Shown piece after piece: positions 9,818 through 19,449 of a stretch of 64,000 bases of DNA (positions are counted from its first letter, which is position 1; each line of letters begins with the position of its first letter). The stretch covers positions 1 to 64,000 of the forward strand of contig NZ_JAELTJ010000015.1 in assembly GCF_016428805.1 (NCBI RefSeq). The letters are read 5' to 3'. The DNA is from Achromobacter sp. ASV32 (GTDB taxonomy: Bacteria > Pseudomonadota > Gammaproteobacteria > Burkholderiales > Burkholderiaceae_B). The notes beneath the pieces were generated by a model. That model saw nothing but the letters and a program-made list of their open reading frames with translations, searched no databases and was not told the DNA's origin. The position numbers were made by a program, and so were the translations under genes.

Positions 9818-11557
9818 TCAAAACTCGAACATCAGCGTGGCGGCGAAGACCGTGCTTTGTGTCTTCAGGTTGTCGGGCTTTTTCAGGGGCCAGCCGGCGG
9901 ACAGGTCGTAGCTGGCATTGATGTAAGGCATGGCAATGCGCCCGCGCAGGCCGGCGACGGCGCCGACCAGGGTGCGGCCGGTCAGGTACTGCGCGGACGG
10001 GCCGCCGACGCGGCCGGCGTCCAGGCCGGTGTAGAGCTGCTGGCCCAGGTTGCCCAGGTTCAATGACAGGTCGTTGCGCAGGGTCCAGCCGTCCTCGGCA
10101 GCCAGGGTCATCTGGCCATCGAAACCGCGCACCGCGTAGCGGTTGCCGATGGTGAGGTAGTCAGCGGGCACGACAGGGGTCTTGGCGTGCTGGATCTGCC
10201 AGTTGGTTTGGTAGGCCATCTGCTGGCCCGCCACCTTGAACGGCAGGTACAGGCCCGCATTGGCGCTCAGGATGGTGCTGCGCCCGTTCCAGTCGGGGTC
10301 GCCATAGACATAGCCGGACTGGTTGGAGAACTGCGGCAGGGTGCCGCGCACGCCGCCGCCGATGTCCAGCACCATCTGGTCGACGTAGTGACGATGGCCG
10401 TAGCTGAATTCGTAGCCGACCACGTCGCGCCGCTGCACTTCGATGTCGACGTCGTTGAGCGTGCTGTTGGCGCGTTTGCGCAGGAACTTGAGCACGGCGG
10501 TGCCCTTGTAGCTGGCGCCGCGATACGGCACGACGGACACGCCGGCCTCGATCTGCTTGCTGGTGCCGCCGTAGACGATGGGCGCCTCGAAGCCGGCCAC
10601 GGTCTGGCGGTAGCGCGATTTGCTGGCGCCGGCGAACAGGGTCCAATAGCCGAAGGGGATGCTGTAGTTGATGGACGCGGCGCGCGAGCCCGCGTCGCTG
10701 TTGCGCAGGTTGGCGTTGCTGTTCCAGGACACGGACAGCTGGTCGTACAGGAACAGCGGCGAATCCAGCGTGAGCCCGGCGTTGACCTGGTTCTTGCCGG
10801 TGGCTTCCAGGCCGGCGTTGTCGCCGCCTACATAGGCGTGCCAGCGCTTGCCGGTGCCGGGCTTGATGAGGATATCGGACTCGCCCAGCTCGGGGCCGGG
10901 GGCCACGTCGATGCTGGCGTCGGCCTGGCCGGCCAGGCGGCGGATGTTTTCCAGGGCCTGGTCCAGGTCGCGCTGGTTGACGTTGCCGCCCGGGCCGGTG
11001 GGCAGGGCCATGCGCCACCAGCCGGGCGCACCGTCGCTTTTCACGCCGGAGATGCGGCCGGGCACGTAGCGCAGGGTCAGGGTGCCGCTGGCCAGCGATT
11101 GCTCGGGCACCAGCACGCGCGCGGTGATCAGGCCGCGGTCGATCAGCCGGGCCATCAGGTGCTCTTGCAGCAGGCGCAGGCCCTGGCCGCCGACGCAGTG
11201 GTCCCGCGTGGTTTCGCTGTCGCGGCGCAGCCAGCTGGGCGGCTCGGGGCCATCCCAGACGACCTGGCCGAGCGTGAAGCAGGGCGATTCGGCCGGGAAG
11301 GTCAGCGGCCCCTCGCCCGCGACGGGTGCGGCGGGTGTGGACAGCACGTCCGGCCGCTCGGCGGCGCGGGCGCGCTGGGCGTCCAGCTCCTGTTCCTGGC
11401 GGCGCTCGATGTCGCTGGCGCGCGCGGCCGCCTGCGCTGGCGCGGTTTGCGCGGACACGGGGAATCCACCGATGAAATAGGCCACCAATGCAACAGACAG
11501 CGGCAGCCCGGGAAGGCGCCCCTGCCGGAGGCGGCTTCGCAGTGTGAACGTATGCAC
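9818..11557 (-). CDS. cdiB: CdiB/FhaC-type two-partner secretion outer-membrane transporter
   Basis: This 579-residue TpsB protein exports CdiA across the outer membrane. After a signal peptide (cleavage near PVSAQ) comes an Arg/Glu/Gln-rich helical stretch (residues about 45-70), as in the plug helix of FhaC. Next are two POTRA domains (about 85-240, beginning ESPCFTLGQVVWDG) and a C-terminal 16-strand barrel. The hallmark VRGF of the L6 loop is present (YAVRGFDGQ, about residue 490), and the chain ends in the aromatic FEF expected of outer-membrane barrels. The start codon is GTG. It is the first gene of the cdi operon, 134 bp ahead of the chosen cdiA start. The length is normal for the family. 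Confidence 0.93.
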   Translation of the reverse strand: MHTFTLRSRLRQGRLPGLPLSVALVAYFIGGFPVSAQTAPAQAAARASDIERRQEQELDAQRARAAERPDVLSTPAAPVAGEGPLTFPAESPCFTLGQVVWDGPEPPSWLRRDSETTRDHCVGGQGLRLLQEHLMARLIDRGLITARVLVPEQSLASGTLTLRYVPGRISGVKSDGAPGWWRMALPTGPGGNVNQRDLDQALENIRRLAGQADASIDVAPGPELGESDILIKPGTGKRWHAYVGGDNAGLEATGKNQVNAGLTLDSPLFLYDQLSVSWNSNANLRNSDAGSRAASINYSIPFGYWTLFAGASKSRYRQTVAGFEAPIVYGGTSKQIEAGVSVVPYRGASYKGTAVLKFLRKRANSTLNDVDIEVQRRDVVGYEFSYGHRHYVDQMVLDIGGGVRGTLPQFSNQSGYVYGDPDWNGRSTILSANAGLYLPFKVAGQQMAYQTNWQIQHAKTPVVPADYLTIGNRYAVRGFDGQMTLAAEDGWTLRNDLSLNLGNLGQQLYTGLDAGRVGGPSAQYLTGRTLVGAVAGLRGRIAMPYINASYDLSAGWPLKKPDNLKTQSTVFAATLMFEF

Positions 11558-11831
11558 TTGTTTCTTATTGAAATTACTAGTTTCTTCCTATAACGAAAGA
11601 GACTCGGACTAATTAAGCGCAAATCTCAATTTATGCCGTTTGTTGACGAATGATCCGGCATACATTGGCGACAACGCCCCCCATAGAGATACATGTTTCG
11701 TAACAGATGACCGTTCCCCGATAACTTAACGAGAAATTGGGGCTGCATCTATGGGAAGAGTCTGAGATTTCCCTGGCCATCCAAGCCGGTCTGCCTGTAT
11801 CGGCCTGCCGCGCTATGCCAAAATCGCGCCC
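11558..11831. promoter_or_regulatory. Divergent AT-rich promoter region between cdiB and ung
   Basis: These 274 bp separate two divergent genes. The half nearest cdiB is markedly AT-rich (TTATAG-like and AATTAAG-like elements) and must hold the cdi operon promoter. I could not assign confident -35/-10 boxes. No convincing gene is present. A short open frame on the minus strand lacks a ribosome-binding site and runs into ung. Confidence 0.4.
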
Positions 11832-12593
11832 ATGCCGACCGACAACCGCCTGCTCCCCTCCGCCCTCGCCGCCCAGACGGCACAATTGCCCGCCGCCTGG
11901 CAGACCGCGCTACGCGCCCCCCGCGTGGCCGACGCCCTGCGCGCCGTGACCGCTCACGTGGAAAAGCGGCTGGCCGAAGGCGCGGTGGTGTATCCGGCCA
12001 CGCCGTTTCGGGCGCTGCACGGGCTGGCGCCGTCGGATGTACGGGTGGTGATCCTGGGGCAGGACCCCTATCACGGGCCCGGCCAGGCGCAGGGGCTGGC
12101 GTTTTCGGTGCCGGACGACTGCAAGCGCCCGCCCAGCCTGCGCAACATCTTCAATGAGATCGTCCAGGAATACCCCGGCACGGCGCTGCCCGCCGGGAAC
12201 GACCTGAGCCCCTGGGCCGACCAGGGCGTGCTGCTGCTCAATACCGCATTGACAGTGGAAGACGGCCAGCCCGCCTCCCATGCCAAGCGCGGCTGGGAAA
12301 CCGTGACCGATGCGCTGATCGCGCAGGTGGCGCAGGACCCCTCGCCCAAGGCATTCCTGCTGTGGGGCGCCCATGCCCAGGCCAAGCAGGCGTTGCTTCC
12401 CGGCAACAGCGGCCATCTGGTGCTGATGTCCAATCACCCGTCGCCGCTTTCCGCCCGGCGCCCCCCGGTGCCCTTCCTGGGTTGCGGGCACTTTCTGGCG
12501 ACCAACCGCTGGCTGGTCGACCAAGGGAAAAACCCTATTGATTGGGCGCTGGACAAAAAAATAATTCCCATGCAGCGCGAATTCGGGTTATGA
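11832..12593 (+). CDS. ung: Uracil-DNA glycosylase, family 1
   Basis: Removes uracil from DNA as the first step of base-excision repair. The water-activating motif GQDPYHGPGQAQGLAFSV lies at residues about 76-93, with the catalytic Asp in DPYH. The second signature HPSPLSARR is near residue 200, and LLLNTALTVE, which includes the uracil-recognising Asn, is near 136. Length (253 residues) is slightly longer than the E. coli enzyme because of an N-terminal extension. It is monocistronic between the cdi promoter region and the helicase gene. The C-terminus (KNPIDWAL) is typical of beta/gammaproteobacterial Ung. Confidence 0.96.
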   Translation: MPTDNRLLPSALAAQTAQLPAAWQTALRAPRVADALRAVTAHVEKRLAEGAVVYPATPFRALHGLAPSDVRVVILGQDPYHGPGQAQGLAFSVPDDCKRPPSLRNIFNEIVQEYPGTALPAGNDLSPWADQGVLLLNTALTVEDGQPASHAKRGWETVTDALIAQVAQDPSPKAFLLWGAHAQAKQALLPGNSGHLVLMSNHPSPLSARRPPVPFLGCGHFLATNRWLVDQGKNPIDWALDKKIIPMQREFGL

Positions 12594-12870
12594 TCGCCGC
12601 ACTGCACAAAACGAGTTCGGCATTTACCGCCTTGATTTAGCGGAAGTTTTAGCAGTCTGCCGGGCAACCAAGCCCAGCCCCATGCCGAACATCATCGATT
12701 CCTGACCTCCTTTCCTTTCGCCCTGCGTTCCAAGCAGTATCAAGAGAACGCGCCACGCGCACGGTTGATTCGGTCGGCACGATGCTCCATCAACCGTCGC
12801 CTGGATCCGGCCGCCTAATCCCCTGGCCCGACCAAGCACTGCGTCGCATTTTTCGCGGCAAGGGAAAGTA
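12594..12870 (+). other. 277-bp intergenic leader before the helicase gene
   Basis: No gene is supported here. The segment is a plausible long 5' untranslated region for the helicase gene, as is common for DEAD-box genes that control their own mRNA. It has a pyrimidine-rich stretch near 12705-12720 and a purine-rich ribosome-binding site (AAGGGAAAG) just before 12871. No terminator for ung was recognised. Confidence 0.3.
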
Positions 12871-14658
12871 ATGTCTTTCGAAACCCTGGGTCTCGCACCC
12901 GCCCTGTTGTCGGCCGTTCAAGAAGCTGGCTTCAATACCCCCACCCCCGTTCAAGCTTCGGCCATTCCGCAAGCGCTGGCCGGTCACGACCTGATGGTGT
13001 CCTCGCAGACGGGCAGCGGCAAGACCGCCGCCTTCATGCTGCCGGCCCTGCACCGCATTGCCCAGATGCCCGCCAACAAGGGCGTCGGCGTGCAAGTGCT
13101 GGTGCTGACCCCGACCCGCGAACTGGCCCTGCAAGTCACCGAAGCCACCGCCACCTATGGCCGCAAGCTGGCTGACCTGCGCACCGCCACCGTCGTGGGC
13201 GGCATGCCCTACGGCGCCCAACTGAAGGCCCTGTCGCGTCGCGTTGACGTGCTGGTCGCCACCCCGGGCCGCCTGATCGACCACCTGCAGTCGGGCCGCG
13301 TCAAGCTCAACACCGTGCACACGCTGGTGCTGGACGAAGCCGACCGTATGCTGGACATGGGCTTCATCGAAGATATCGAGACCATCGTCAGCCGCCTGCC
13401 CGCGGAACGCCAGACGCTGCTGTTCTCGGCCACCCTGGACGGCACCATCGCCAAGCTGGCGGCGCGCATGATGCGCGACCCGCAGCGCATCGAGATGGCC
13501 GGCTCCAAGGAAAAGCACACCAACATCACGCAAAGCCTGCTGTACGCGGACGATGCCAGCCACAAGATGCAGCTGCTGGATCACGTGCTGCGCGATGCCT
13601 CGCTGGACCAAGCCATCGTTTTCACGTCGACCAAGCGCGGCGCTGACGACCTGGCCGACCGCCTGGCCGACCAAGGCTTTGCCGCTGCCGCCCTGCACGG
13701 CGACATGAACCAGCGCCAACGCACCCGCACGCTGTCGCAACTGCAACGCGGCCAGCTGCGTATCCTGGTTGCCACCGACGTGGCCGCCCGCGGCATCGAC
13801 GTGCAAGGCATCAGCCACGCCGTCAACTTCGACCTGCCGATGCAAGCCGAAGACTACGTGCACCGTATCGGCCGTACCGGCCGCGCCGGCCGCAATGGCC
13901 TGGCGTTCACGCTGGCCACGCACTCCGAGCGCCACAAGGTTCGCCGCATCGAGCACTACATCGGTCAATCGATCACCCCTGAAGTGATCGCCGGCCTGGA
14001 GCCGAAGCGCACCCCGCGTCCGTCGACCGGCGCTGCGCCGCGCGGCGGCAAGCCTTTCGGCAAGCGCCCCGGCGGTTTCGGCGGCGGCTACCAAGGCAAC
14101 CGTGACGGCGGCTCGCGTGAAGGCCGTTCTTTCGGCGGCCCGCGTGGCGAGTTCAAGCCGCGTGAAGGCGGTTACCAAGGCGCCCGCGACGGCGCCCCGC
14201 GCGAAGGCGGATACCAAGGCAACCGCCCGTTCGGCGACCGCCCGGCCCGCTCGTTCAGCGATCGTCCCAGCTTCGGTGACCGCCCCCAACGCGAAGGCGG
14301 CTACCAGGGCAATCGCCCCTTCGGTGACCGCCCCCCGCGTGAAGGCGGCTTCCGCGGCGGCGACCGCGATGCCCGTCCCAGCTTCAGCGACCGTCCCAGC
14401 TTTGGCGACCGCCCCCAGCGCGATCCGCGTCCGTTCAACGAACGCGCTCCCCGTGAAGGCGGTTTCCGCGGCGCCGACCGTGACGCCCGCCCCAGCTTCA
14501 GCGATCGTCCCAGCTTTGGCGACCGTCCGCAGCGCGAAGGCGGCTTCCGTGGCGGCGACCGTCCGGAAGGCGGTTTCCGCGGCAAGCCCACGTTCGACAA
14601 GCGCCCCGGCGGCCCCGCCAAGCGCTTCGCCAAGCCGGCCGGCGACCGCCGCGGCTAA
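12871..14658 (+). CDS. DEAD-box ATP-dependent RNA helicase (RhlE-like) with a repetitive Arg/Gly-rich tail
   Basis: Unwinds RNA duplexes in ribosome assembly or mRNA turnover. All helicase motifs are visible: Q motif (GFNTPTPVQ, about 21-29), Walker A SQTGSGKT (about 48), PTRELA, the DEAD box in VLDEADRMLDMGF (about 155), SAT in FSATLDG, and HRIGRTGRAGR in the second RecA domain (about 330). Residues about 390-595 form a basic, low-complexity tail built from repeats such as DRPSFGDRPQREGG and GGFRGGDRDARPSFS, expected to bind RNA non-specifically. The core resembles RhlE. The tail is longer than in E. coli RhlE. A strong intrinsic terminator follows at 14712-14744. Confidence 0.93.
   Translation: MSFETLGLAPALLSAVQEAGFNTPTPVQASAIPQALAGHDLMVSSQTGSGKTAAFMLPALHRIAQMPANKGVGVQVLVLTPTRELALQVTEATATYGRKLADLRTATVVGGMPYGAQLKALSRRVDVLVATPGRLIDHLQSGRVKLNTVHTLVLDEADRMLDMGFIEDIETIVSRLPAERQTLLFSATLDGTIAKLAARMMRDPQRIEMAGSKEKHTNITQSLLYADDASHKMQLLDHVLRDASLDQAIVFTSTKRGADDLADRLADQGFAAAALHGDMNQRQRTRTLSQLQRGQLRILVATDVAARGIDVQGISHAVNFDLPMQAEDYVHRIGRTGRAGRNGLAFTLATHSERHKVRRIEHYIGQSITPEVIAGLEPKRTPRPSTGAAPRGGKPFGKRPGGFGGGYQGNRDGGSREGRSFGGPRGEFKPREGGYQGARDGAPREGGYQGNRPFGDRPARSFSDRPSFGDRPQREGGYQGNRPFGDRPPREGGFRGGDRDARPSFSDRPSFGDRPQRDPRPFNERAPREGGFRGADRDARPSFSDRPSFGDRPQREGGFRGGDRPEGGFRGKPTFDKRPGGPAKRFAKPAGDRRG
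14215..14600 (+). repeat. In-frame Arg/Gly/Asp-rich repeats encoding the helicase tail
   Basis: Units encoding GDRPSFGDRPQREGG, RPFGDRP and PREGGFRG recur at least three times at the DNA level with near-identical codons (for example the copies around 14260, 14385 and 14500). This makes the segment prone to in-frame expansion and contraction. Confidence 0.7.
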
Positions 14659-14711
14659 GCCCCGAACGGCGCATTGACCGGGCCGGCCTCCGGCCCGTCA
14701 ATTCCCCCAAG

Positions 14712-14744
14712 CAAACCCCGCGCCTGCCGCGGGGTTTGTTTTTT
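14712..14744 (+). terminator. Rho-independent terminator after the helicase gene
   Basis: A perfect 11-bp stem (CAAACCCCGCG / CGCGGGGTTTG) closes a 5-nt loop and is followed by six T residues (14739-14744). Confidence 0.9.
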
Positions 14745-14781
14745 GGGAAAATGCTTGCTTACCGACGATCCGTTTCCCGAC

Positions 14782-15969
14782 ATGCAACGCCCCGCCCCAG
14801 CCAATCTGCCCCCGCTCTCTTCAGCCGCCCAGGCGCACAGCGATGCCGCCCGCGCCCACCTGCGCGCCGCCATCGCCGCGGCGTCGGGCTGGCTGCCGTT
14901 TGATCACTGGATGGCAGAAGCGCTGTACGCCCCCGGGCTGGGCTATTACGCGGCAGGCAACGTCAAGCTGGCCGAACCGGATGCCGATGGCCGCACGCCC
15001 GCCGGCGACTTCGTCACCGCGCCGCAATTGACGCCGCTGTTTGCCCGCACGCTGGCGCGCCAGGCCGCCCAGGTGCTGCGCCAGACCGGCACGCACACCG
15101 TGCTGGAGTTCGGCGCTGGCACCGGCGCGCTGGCCGAAGGCGTGCTGCGCGAACTGGACACGCTGGGGTTGGCGGACACGCAGTACCTGATTCTGGAAGT
15201 CTCGGCCGACCTGCGGGCGCGCCAGGCGGAACGGTTGGCGCCGTTCGGCGCGCGCGTGCAGTGGCTCGATGCGCTGCCGCAACGCTTTCGTGGCTGCGTG
15301 CTGGCCAACGAGGTGCTGGACGCCATGCCCGTGTCGCTGTTTACCTGGAGCGCCGACGGCAAGGTGCTGGAGCGCGGCGTGGCTGTGGACGCGGAACAAG
15401 GCTTCGTCTGGGAAGACCGCCCTGCCTCGCCGCGCCTGGCTGCCGCCGTGGCGGCGCGCATGCCGGCGCTGCCCGGCTATGTGTCTGAAATCAATCTGCA
15501 GGGCGAAGCCTGGATCGATGCGATGGGCGCCTGGCTGGAGCACGGCGCGGCGCTGCTGGTGGACTACGGTTTTCCGCGCAGCGAGTACTACCACCCGCAA
15601 CGCGCCGGCGGCACGCTGATGTGCCACCTGCGCCACCACGCGCACGGCGACCCGTTCACCGCCCCCGGGCTGCAGGACATCACGGCGCACGTGGACTTTA
15701 CCGCCATGGCGGACGCGGCGCTGGCGGCGGGGCTGCAGGTGCTGGGCTATACGTCGCAGGCGCGCTTCCTGATGAACGCGGGCCTGATGGAGCTGCTGGC
15801 GCAGTTGGACCCCAGCGACGCGCAAGCCTATGCGCAGGCGGTCGCGCCGGTGCAAAAGCTGCTGTCGGAAGCCGAGATGGGTGAATTGTTCAAGGTGCTG
15901 GCCGTGGGCCGGGGCATGACGCAGCCGCTGCTTGGCTTTGCCCGTGGCGACAGGCTGGGCAAGCTGTAG
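14782..15969 (+). CDS. SAM-dependent methyltransferase, MidA/NDUFAF7 family (DUF185)
   Basis: A 395-residue member of the MidA/NDUFAF7 class of arginine methyltransferase-like proteins. The mitochondrial relative methylates a complex I subunit. The bacterial substrate is not established. Visible features: WLPFDHWMAEALYAPGLGYY near the N-terminus (family hallmark), the SAM-binding LEFGAGTGALAEG (about 110), LANEVLDAMPV (about 178) and LLVDYGFPRSEYYHPQR (about 260). The ATG at 14782 was chosen because the longer open frame upstream runs through the helicase terminator. It is convergent with cca, and only 33 bp separate the two stops. Confidence 0.9.
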   Translation: MQRPAPANLPPLSSAAQAHSDAARAHLRAAIAAASGWLPFDHWMAEALYAPGLGYYAAGNVKLAEPDADGRTPAGDFVTAPQLTPLFARTLARQAAQVLRQTGTHTVLEFGAGTGALAEGVLRELDTLGLADTQYLILEVSADLRARQAERLAPFGARVQWLDALPQRFRGCVLANEVLDAMPVSLFTWSADGKVLERGVAVDAEQGFVWEDRPASPRLAAAVAARMPALPGYVSEINLQGEAWIDAMGAWLEHGAALLVDYGFPRSEYYHPQRAGGTLMCHLRHHAHGDPFTAPGLQDITAHVDFTAMADAALAAGLQVLGYTSQARFLMNAGLMELLAQLDPSDAQAYAQAVAPVQKLLSEAEMGELFKVLAVGRGMTQPLLGFARGDRLGKL

Positions 15970-16002
15970 CGCCTGGCTGCGGCAACGGCAAGACGCCGCG
16001 TG

Positions 16003-17106
16003 TCACCCCGCGCGCAGGCGCTGCAAGCGCGCGTCGCGCACGCTTTGCTTGATGCGCGCCGGGTCGCCGGCGCAGGCGCGGGCAATGGCGCCGGCATCCA
16101 CGCCGCGGACGGCATCCACCCGCAGCCGCCAGGCGTCGCGGTCCACGGGCCGCAGCACCGACACGGTATCCAGCAGATCGAAAAAGCGCTCGGGCTTGCG
16201 CAGCGCATCTGCGCGTTCCATCAGGGCCAGTTGCGCGTCGGCGGCATCGCCCTCGGACGCGTCTATGGCATCCAGGCCCGCCAGCATCTCGGGCAGCAAG
16301 CGCGCATAGTCGTTGCATTCGGCAGGCACGCGCATGCGCCGGCCCAGCGCCTCGCGGTCGGGCGACAGCCGGCACAGCAAGGCGTAGCGGCCCGGCAGCG
16401 ACAGGCCCAGCGCGGCGGCACGATCGATGTCGGCGCCGGTGGTGTCCGATGCAAGCAGTTCGGGCATCACGCGCGCCAGCGCGCCGGACTGGCGCAGCAC
16501 GTCGAGCATGCGCGACGGTGCGGCTGCCATCAAGCCGCGTGACAGTTCCTTCCAGACGCGTTCGGCCACCAGGGCATCGGCCTCGCCGGCCTGGACCATG
16601 CGGCGGCACAGGTCCAGGGTTTCAGGGGCCACGCGAAAATCGGTAAAGCGCGCGGCGAAGCGGCCCAGGCGCAGGATACGCACGGGGTCTTCTTCAAAGG
16701 CCTCGCCCACGTGTCGGAACACGCGCGCCCGCACGTCGGCCGCGCCGCCCAGGGGGTCGACCAGTCCACCATCCGGCCGCTGCGCAATGGCGTTGACCGT
16801 CAGGTCGCGGCGGCGCAGGTCTTCTTCGAGCGTGACGTCGGCGCCGGTGTAGAAGGTAAAGCCCTTGTAGCCGCGGCCCGACTTGCGTTCGGTACGGGCC
16901 AGCGCGTATTCCTCTTTGGTGACCGGGTGCAGGAACACCGGAAAGTCGCCGCCCACCGGTATGAAACCGCGCCGCGCCATGTCTTCGGGCGTGGCGCCGA
17001 CCACCACCCAGTCATGGTCGCCCGGCGTCAGGCCGAGCAGCGCGTCGCGCACTGCGCCGCCCACGATATAGACCTGCAACCCCTGCGTTGCCGCGTCCTG
17101 CGTCAT
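16003..17106 (-). CDS. cca: CCA-adding tRNA nucleotidyltransferase
   Basis: Adds or repairs the 3' CCA of tRNAs (class II nucleotidyltransferase). The head domain has the nucleotide-binding loop [10 protein letters not shown], the catalytic DHD in GDHDWVVVG (about residue 28), [10 protein letters not shown] (about 103) and [16 protein letters not shown] (about 145). At 367 residues it lacks the C-terminal HD phosphohydrolase domain of the longer E. coli enzyme. The ATG overlaps the stop of the upstream transglycosylase gene by four bases (ATGA at 17106-17103), so the two are translationally coupled. An open frame continues upstream of this start, but only out of frame through the neighbour. 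Confidence 0.95.
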   Translation of the reverse strand: MTQDAATQGLQVYIVGGAVRDALLGLTPGDHDWVVVGATPEDMARRGFIPVGGDFPVFLHPVTKEEYALARTERKSGRGYKGFTFYTGADVTLEEDLRRRDLTVNAIAQRPDGGLVDPLGGAADVRARVFRHVGEAFEEDPVRILRLGRFAARFTDFRVAPETLDLCRRMVQAGEADALVAERVWKELSRGLMAAAPSRMLDVLRQSGALARVMPELLASDTTGADIDRAAALGLSLPGRYALLCRLSPDREALGRRMRVPAECNDYARLLPEMLAGLDAIDASEGDAADAQLALMERADALRKPERFFDLLDTVSVLRPVDRDAWRLRVDAVRGVDAGAIARACAGDPARIKQSVRDARLQRLRAG

Positions 17107-19253
17107 GGCAAGGTGGTGGTTTCCGCGCCCAGCGGCACGATGTTGCCCAGGCGCTCTTTCAGGGACTGCGGCTGGCCGGTGAACATGGCAGCGTAGTAGA
17201 CGGAGTTGGACATCACGTTCTTGACGTAGGTGCGGGTTTCGTTGAACGGGATGGTCTCGGCGAAGATCGCGCCTTCGACGGGATGGGTGAAGGTCGACCG
17301 CCAGTTGTGCGGACGGCGCGGCCCGGCGTTGTAGCCGGCGCTGGCCAGCATCTGCGAACCGTTCAGGTCGCGCAGCACCATGTTCAGGTAGTTGGTGCCC
17401 AGCTCGGTGTTGGTGTCGAAGTCGTTGACGCTGTCGGGCGTGAAGTTGCTCATGCCGATCTTGCCGGCAACCCACTTGGCCGTGGCGGGCATCAGCTGCA
17501 TCAGGCCCGAAGCGCCCACGTGCGAACGCGCGTCCATGATGAAGCGGGATTCCTGGCGGATCAGGCCGTAGACCCAGGCCGGGTCCAGCGCGATGGCGTT
17601 GGCCTTGGCCGTGACGCGGCCTTCGAACGGCGCGATGAAGCGCTGGCTGAAGTCGAATTCCTTTTCGGTGCGGTCAGACGTGTTGACCACGCGGTCGTAG
17701 ATGTTCTCGGCGCGGGCCAGCTCGGCCGCCGCGATCAGTTGGCGGTCGGTCATCCCGCGCAACGCGAAGTTCCATTCGGGCACGGCTTCCTGGCGCCAGC
17801 CCAGGCGGAACAGTTGCACGGCGCGCCGCAGGCCGGGGTTGGCGCGGGCTTCGGCGATTTCGCGGTCGCTGACGGGCGCCGGCCGCGGCGGCACGGTAAT
17901 GCGCCGGCCGAGCTCTTCGGCGGCCAGCTGGCCGTAGAAATCGAAACGCTCAGCGATGCTGGCGTAGGCGGCGTTGGCCTGCTCGCGACGGCCGGTGGCG
18001 GCCAGGCCGCGCGCCTTCCAGTAGACCCAGGACGGGTCCGCCTGCTGCGCGGCGGGCATCTGGTCGATGGACTCGATGACCCACTTCCAGTCGATCTTGG
18101 GTTGGCGCAGCGCGGCGCGCACCTTCCAGCCGGCGTTGTAGTCGGTCATGCGGATGTGGCCGGCCTCGTGGTACCAGTCGTCGGCGCGGCTATCCAGGTT
18201 GAGCGCGTCGACCAGGGCGTACTGGCCGCGGATCCAGGCCAGGTTCGACTTGGCCATGGACTTGGCCCATTCGCGCCGCAGATAGGAGTCGGCAACGTTG
18301 ATGTCGGAACGCGCCAGGCGCGCCAGCGCGATGGTGACCAGTTCTTTTTCGTTGCGGCCCACGGGCAGGCGATCTTGCCGCGTCAGCCAGCGCATCGGGT
18401 CCTTGATGAGGACGTCGTAGGTTTTCTGGTCGCGCGGCTCGAACATGTACTGCACGAATTTGCGGGCATCGGTGGTCTTGTTGGCCTCGATGGCGTCGCG
18501 CAGTTGGGGTTCAAGCTCGTCCCAGCCCAGGATGCGGTCGGCAACCAGCTGATCGTACAGGGCCCAGCAGGCGCCGCCGGGCGCGAACACGGCGATGGCC
18601 TGCGCGGCTGTCGCGCGCTGGCCGGTCATGTGCTTGGCGTCCAGGATGGCGCATTCGACCTGGGCGTTGGTGTTCTTGACGGGAGCCAGCTTGCGCACGG
18701 TTTCGAAATCGCCGCTGCGCGCCGCGGCCAGCAGCCAGTCGGCACGCAGCCGGTCGGCCAGGTAGGCGTCGGGATTGGCGCTGATGAATTTCTGCAGATC
18801 GGCGGTGGGCCGGCCGCCCGCGGGGGGCGTCCAGAGCTGATAACGCAGCAGCCAGTATTCGGGGTACATGCCCAGGGGATCGGACTTGGCTTGCGGCACC
18901 AGGGCGCCCAGCACCGACCACTGCTTGCGGTTCATGGCTTCGCGCGCGGCGACCACGGCGGCCAGGGCGGGCGTGTCGGAGGTGGGCGGCAGGCCGGCCA
19001 GAACGGCCGGCGGCACGGCAATGGCCGGCTGCGGCGACTGCGGCGACTGCACGGCGGGCTGCGGCTGCGGATTGACGGCGGCGGTGCGCTGCTGGGCATC
19101 TACCGGCGCACAGGCCGCGGTGAACAGGGCCAACAGCGGCAACCAGCGGCGCAGGCCATGGCGCGCGTCGGCGGACTGCGGGGATTTCCCGGCGGTTTTC
19201 TGATACCGTCCGAAGTGCGGGGCCGAGGCCATATCGTGGCGCAAGTGCTTCAT
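17103..19253 (-). CDS. slt: Soluble lytic murein transglycosylase (Slt70-like), probable lipoprotein
   Basis: Cleaves peptidoglycan between MurNAc and GlcNAc with formation of 1,6-anhydro-MurNAc. A cytoplasmic basic start is followed by a hydrophobic segment ending in LFTAAC, which reads as a lipobox, so the protein is probably anchored in the outer membrane. Next come a Pro/Gln-rich linker and the long alpha-helical U/L superhelix (about residues 90-540). The C-terminal SLT domain has ESRF with the catalytic Glu in [10 protein letters not shown] (about 570), then [10 protein letters not shown] and AGYNAGPRR. Possible starts are 19253 and 19232; 19253 is preferred but uncertain. The gene overlaps cca by four bases, an order often conserved in Burkholderiales. 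Confidence 0.92.
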   Translation of the reverse strand: MKHLRHDMASAPHFGRYQKTAGKSPQSADARHGLRRWLPLLALFTAACAPVDAQQRTAAVNPQPQPAVQSPQSPQPAIAVPPAVLAGLPPTSDTPALAAVVAAREAMNRKQWSVLGALVPQAKSDPLGMYPEYWLLRYQLWTPPAGGRPTADLQKFISANPDAYLADRLRADWLLAAARSGDFETVRKLAPVKNTNAQVECAILDAKHMTGQRATAAQAIAVFAPGGACWALYDQLVADRILGWDELEPQLRDAIEANKTTDARKFVQYMFEPRDQKTYDVLIKDPMRWLTRQDRLPVGRNEKELVTIALARLARSDINVADSYLRREWAKSMAKSNLAWIRGQYALVDALNLDSRADDWYHEAGHIRMTDYNAGWKVRAALRQPKIDWKWVIESIDQMPAAQQADPSWVYWKARGLAATGRREQANAAYASIAERFDFYGQLAAEELGRRITVPPRPAPVSDREIAEARANPGLRRAVQLFRLGWRQEAVPEWNFALRGMTDRQLIAAAELARAENIYDRVVNTSDRTEKEFDFSQRFIAPFEGRVTAKANAIALDPAWVYGLIRQESRFIMDARSHVGASGLMQLMPATAKWVAGKIGMSNFTPDSVNDFDTNTELGTNYLNMVLRDLNGSQMLASAGYNAGPRRPHNWRSTFTHPVEGAIFAETIPFNETRTYVKNVMSNSVYYAAMFTGQPQSLKERLGNIVPLGAETTTLP

Positions 19254-19310
19254 GCGCCGGCCTTGCCAGCGGCCTGCGGGTCCGCGCAATGATGCGCGTG
19301 GATGTCTACG

Positions 19311-19394
19311 CGGCTGCTTGCGTGGCTGCTTGTGCGGCTGCCTGTGCGGTGATTTTTACCGTTGCTCGCACCGTTGCTCGCGCAGTTGTTCGCG
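19311..19394 (+). repeat. Seven in-register degenerate 12-bp tandem repeats
   Basis: Starting at 19311 the sequence repeats every 12 bp for 84 bp. Three units resemble CGGCTGCTTGYG, one unit is degenerate (CGGTGATTTTTA), and three units resemble CCGTTGCTCGCR. The array lies in the 196-bp divergent gap between the transglycosylase gene and the cyclo-ligase gene. Confidence 0.75.
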
Positions 19395-19449
19395 TTATTG
19401 CCGACCCGCATTGTCGCCTTCATTTTTTCACCCCTGTTACAGCTACCGC

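Noticed and set aside
9684-9821. 46-codon N-terminal extension of CdiA
   Set aside because: It is open but Arg/Cys-rich, overlaps the cdiB end, and would bury the signal peptide that begins at 9683.
4749-9911. Long plus-strand open frames antisense to cdiA (up to about 620 codons)
   Set aside because: GC-rich coding sequence gives long antisense frames. The translations are Arg/Ala/His-rich with no domain, and the minus strand encodes a clear exoprotein.
11631-11885. 84-codon minus-strand frame between cdiB and ung
   Set aside because: It overlaps the ung start, has no ribosome-binding site and no recognisable protein character.
17088-19292. 734-codon plus-strand frame opposite the lytic transglycosylase gene
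   Set aside because: The minus strand has a full SLT domain and lipobox. The plus-strand product is Gly/His/Arg-rich without any domain.
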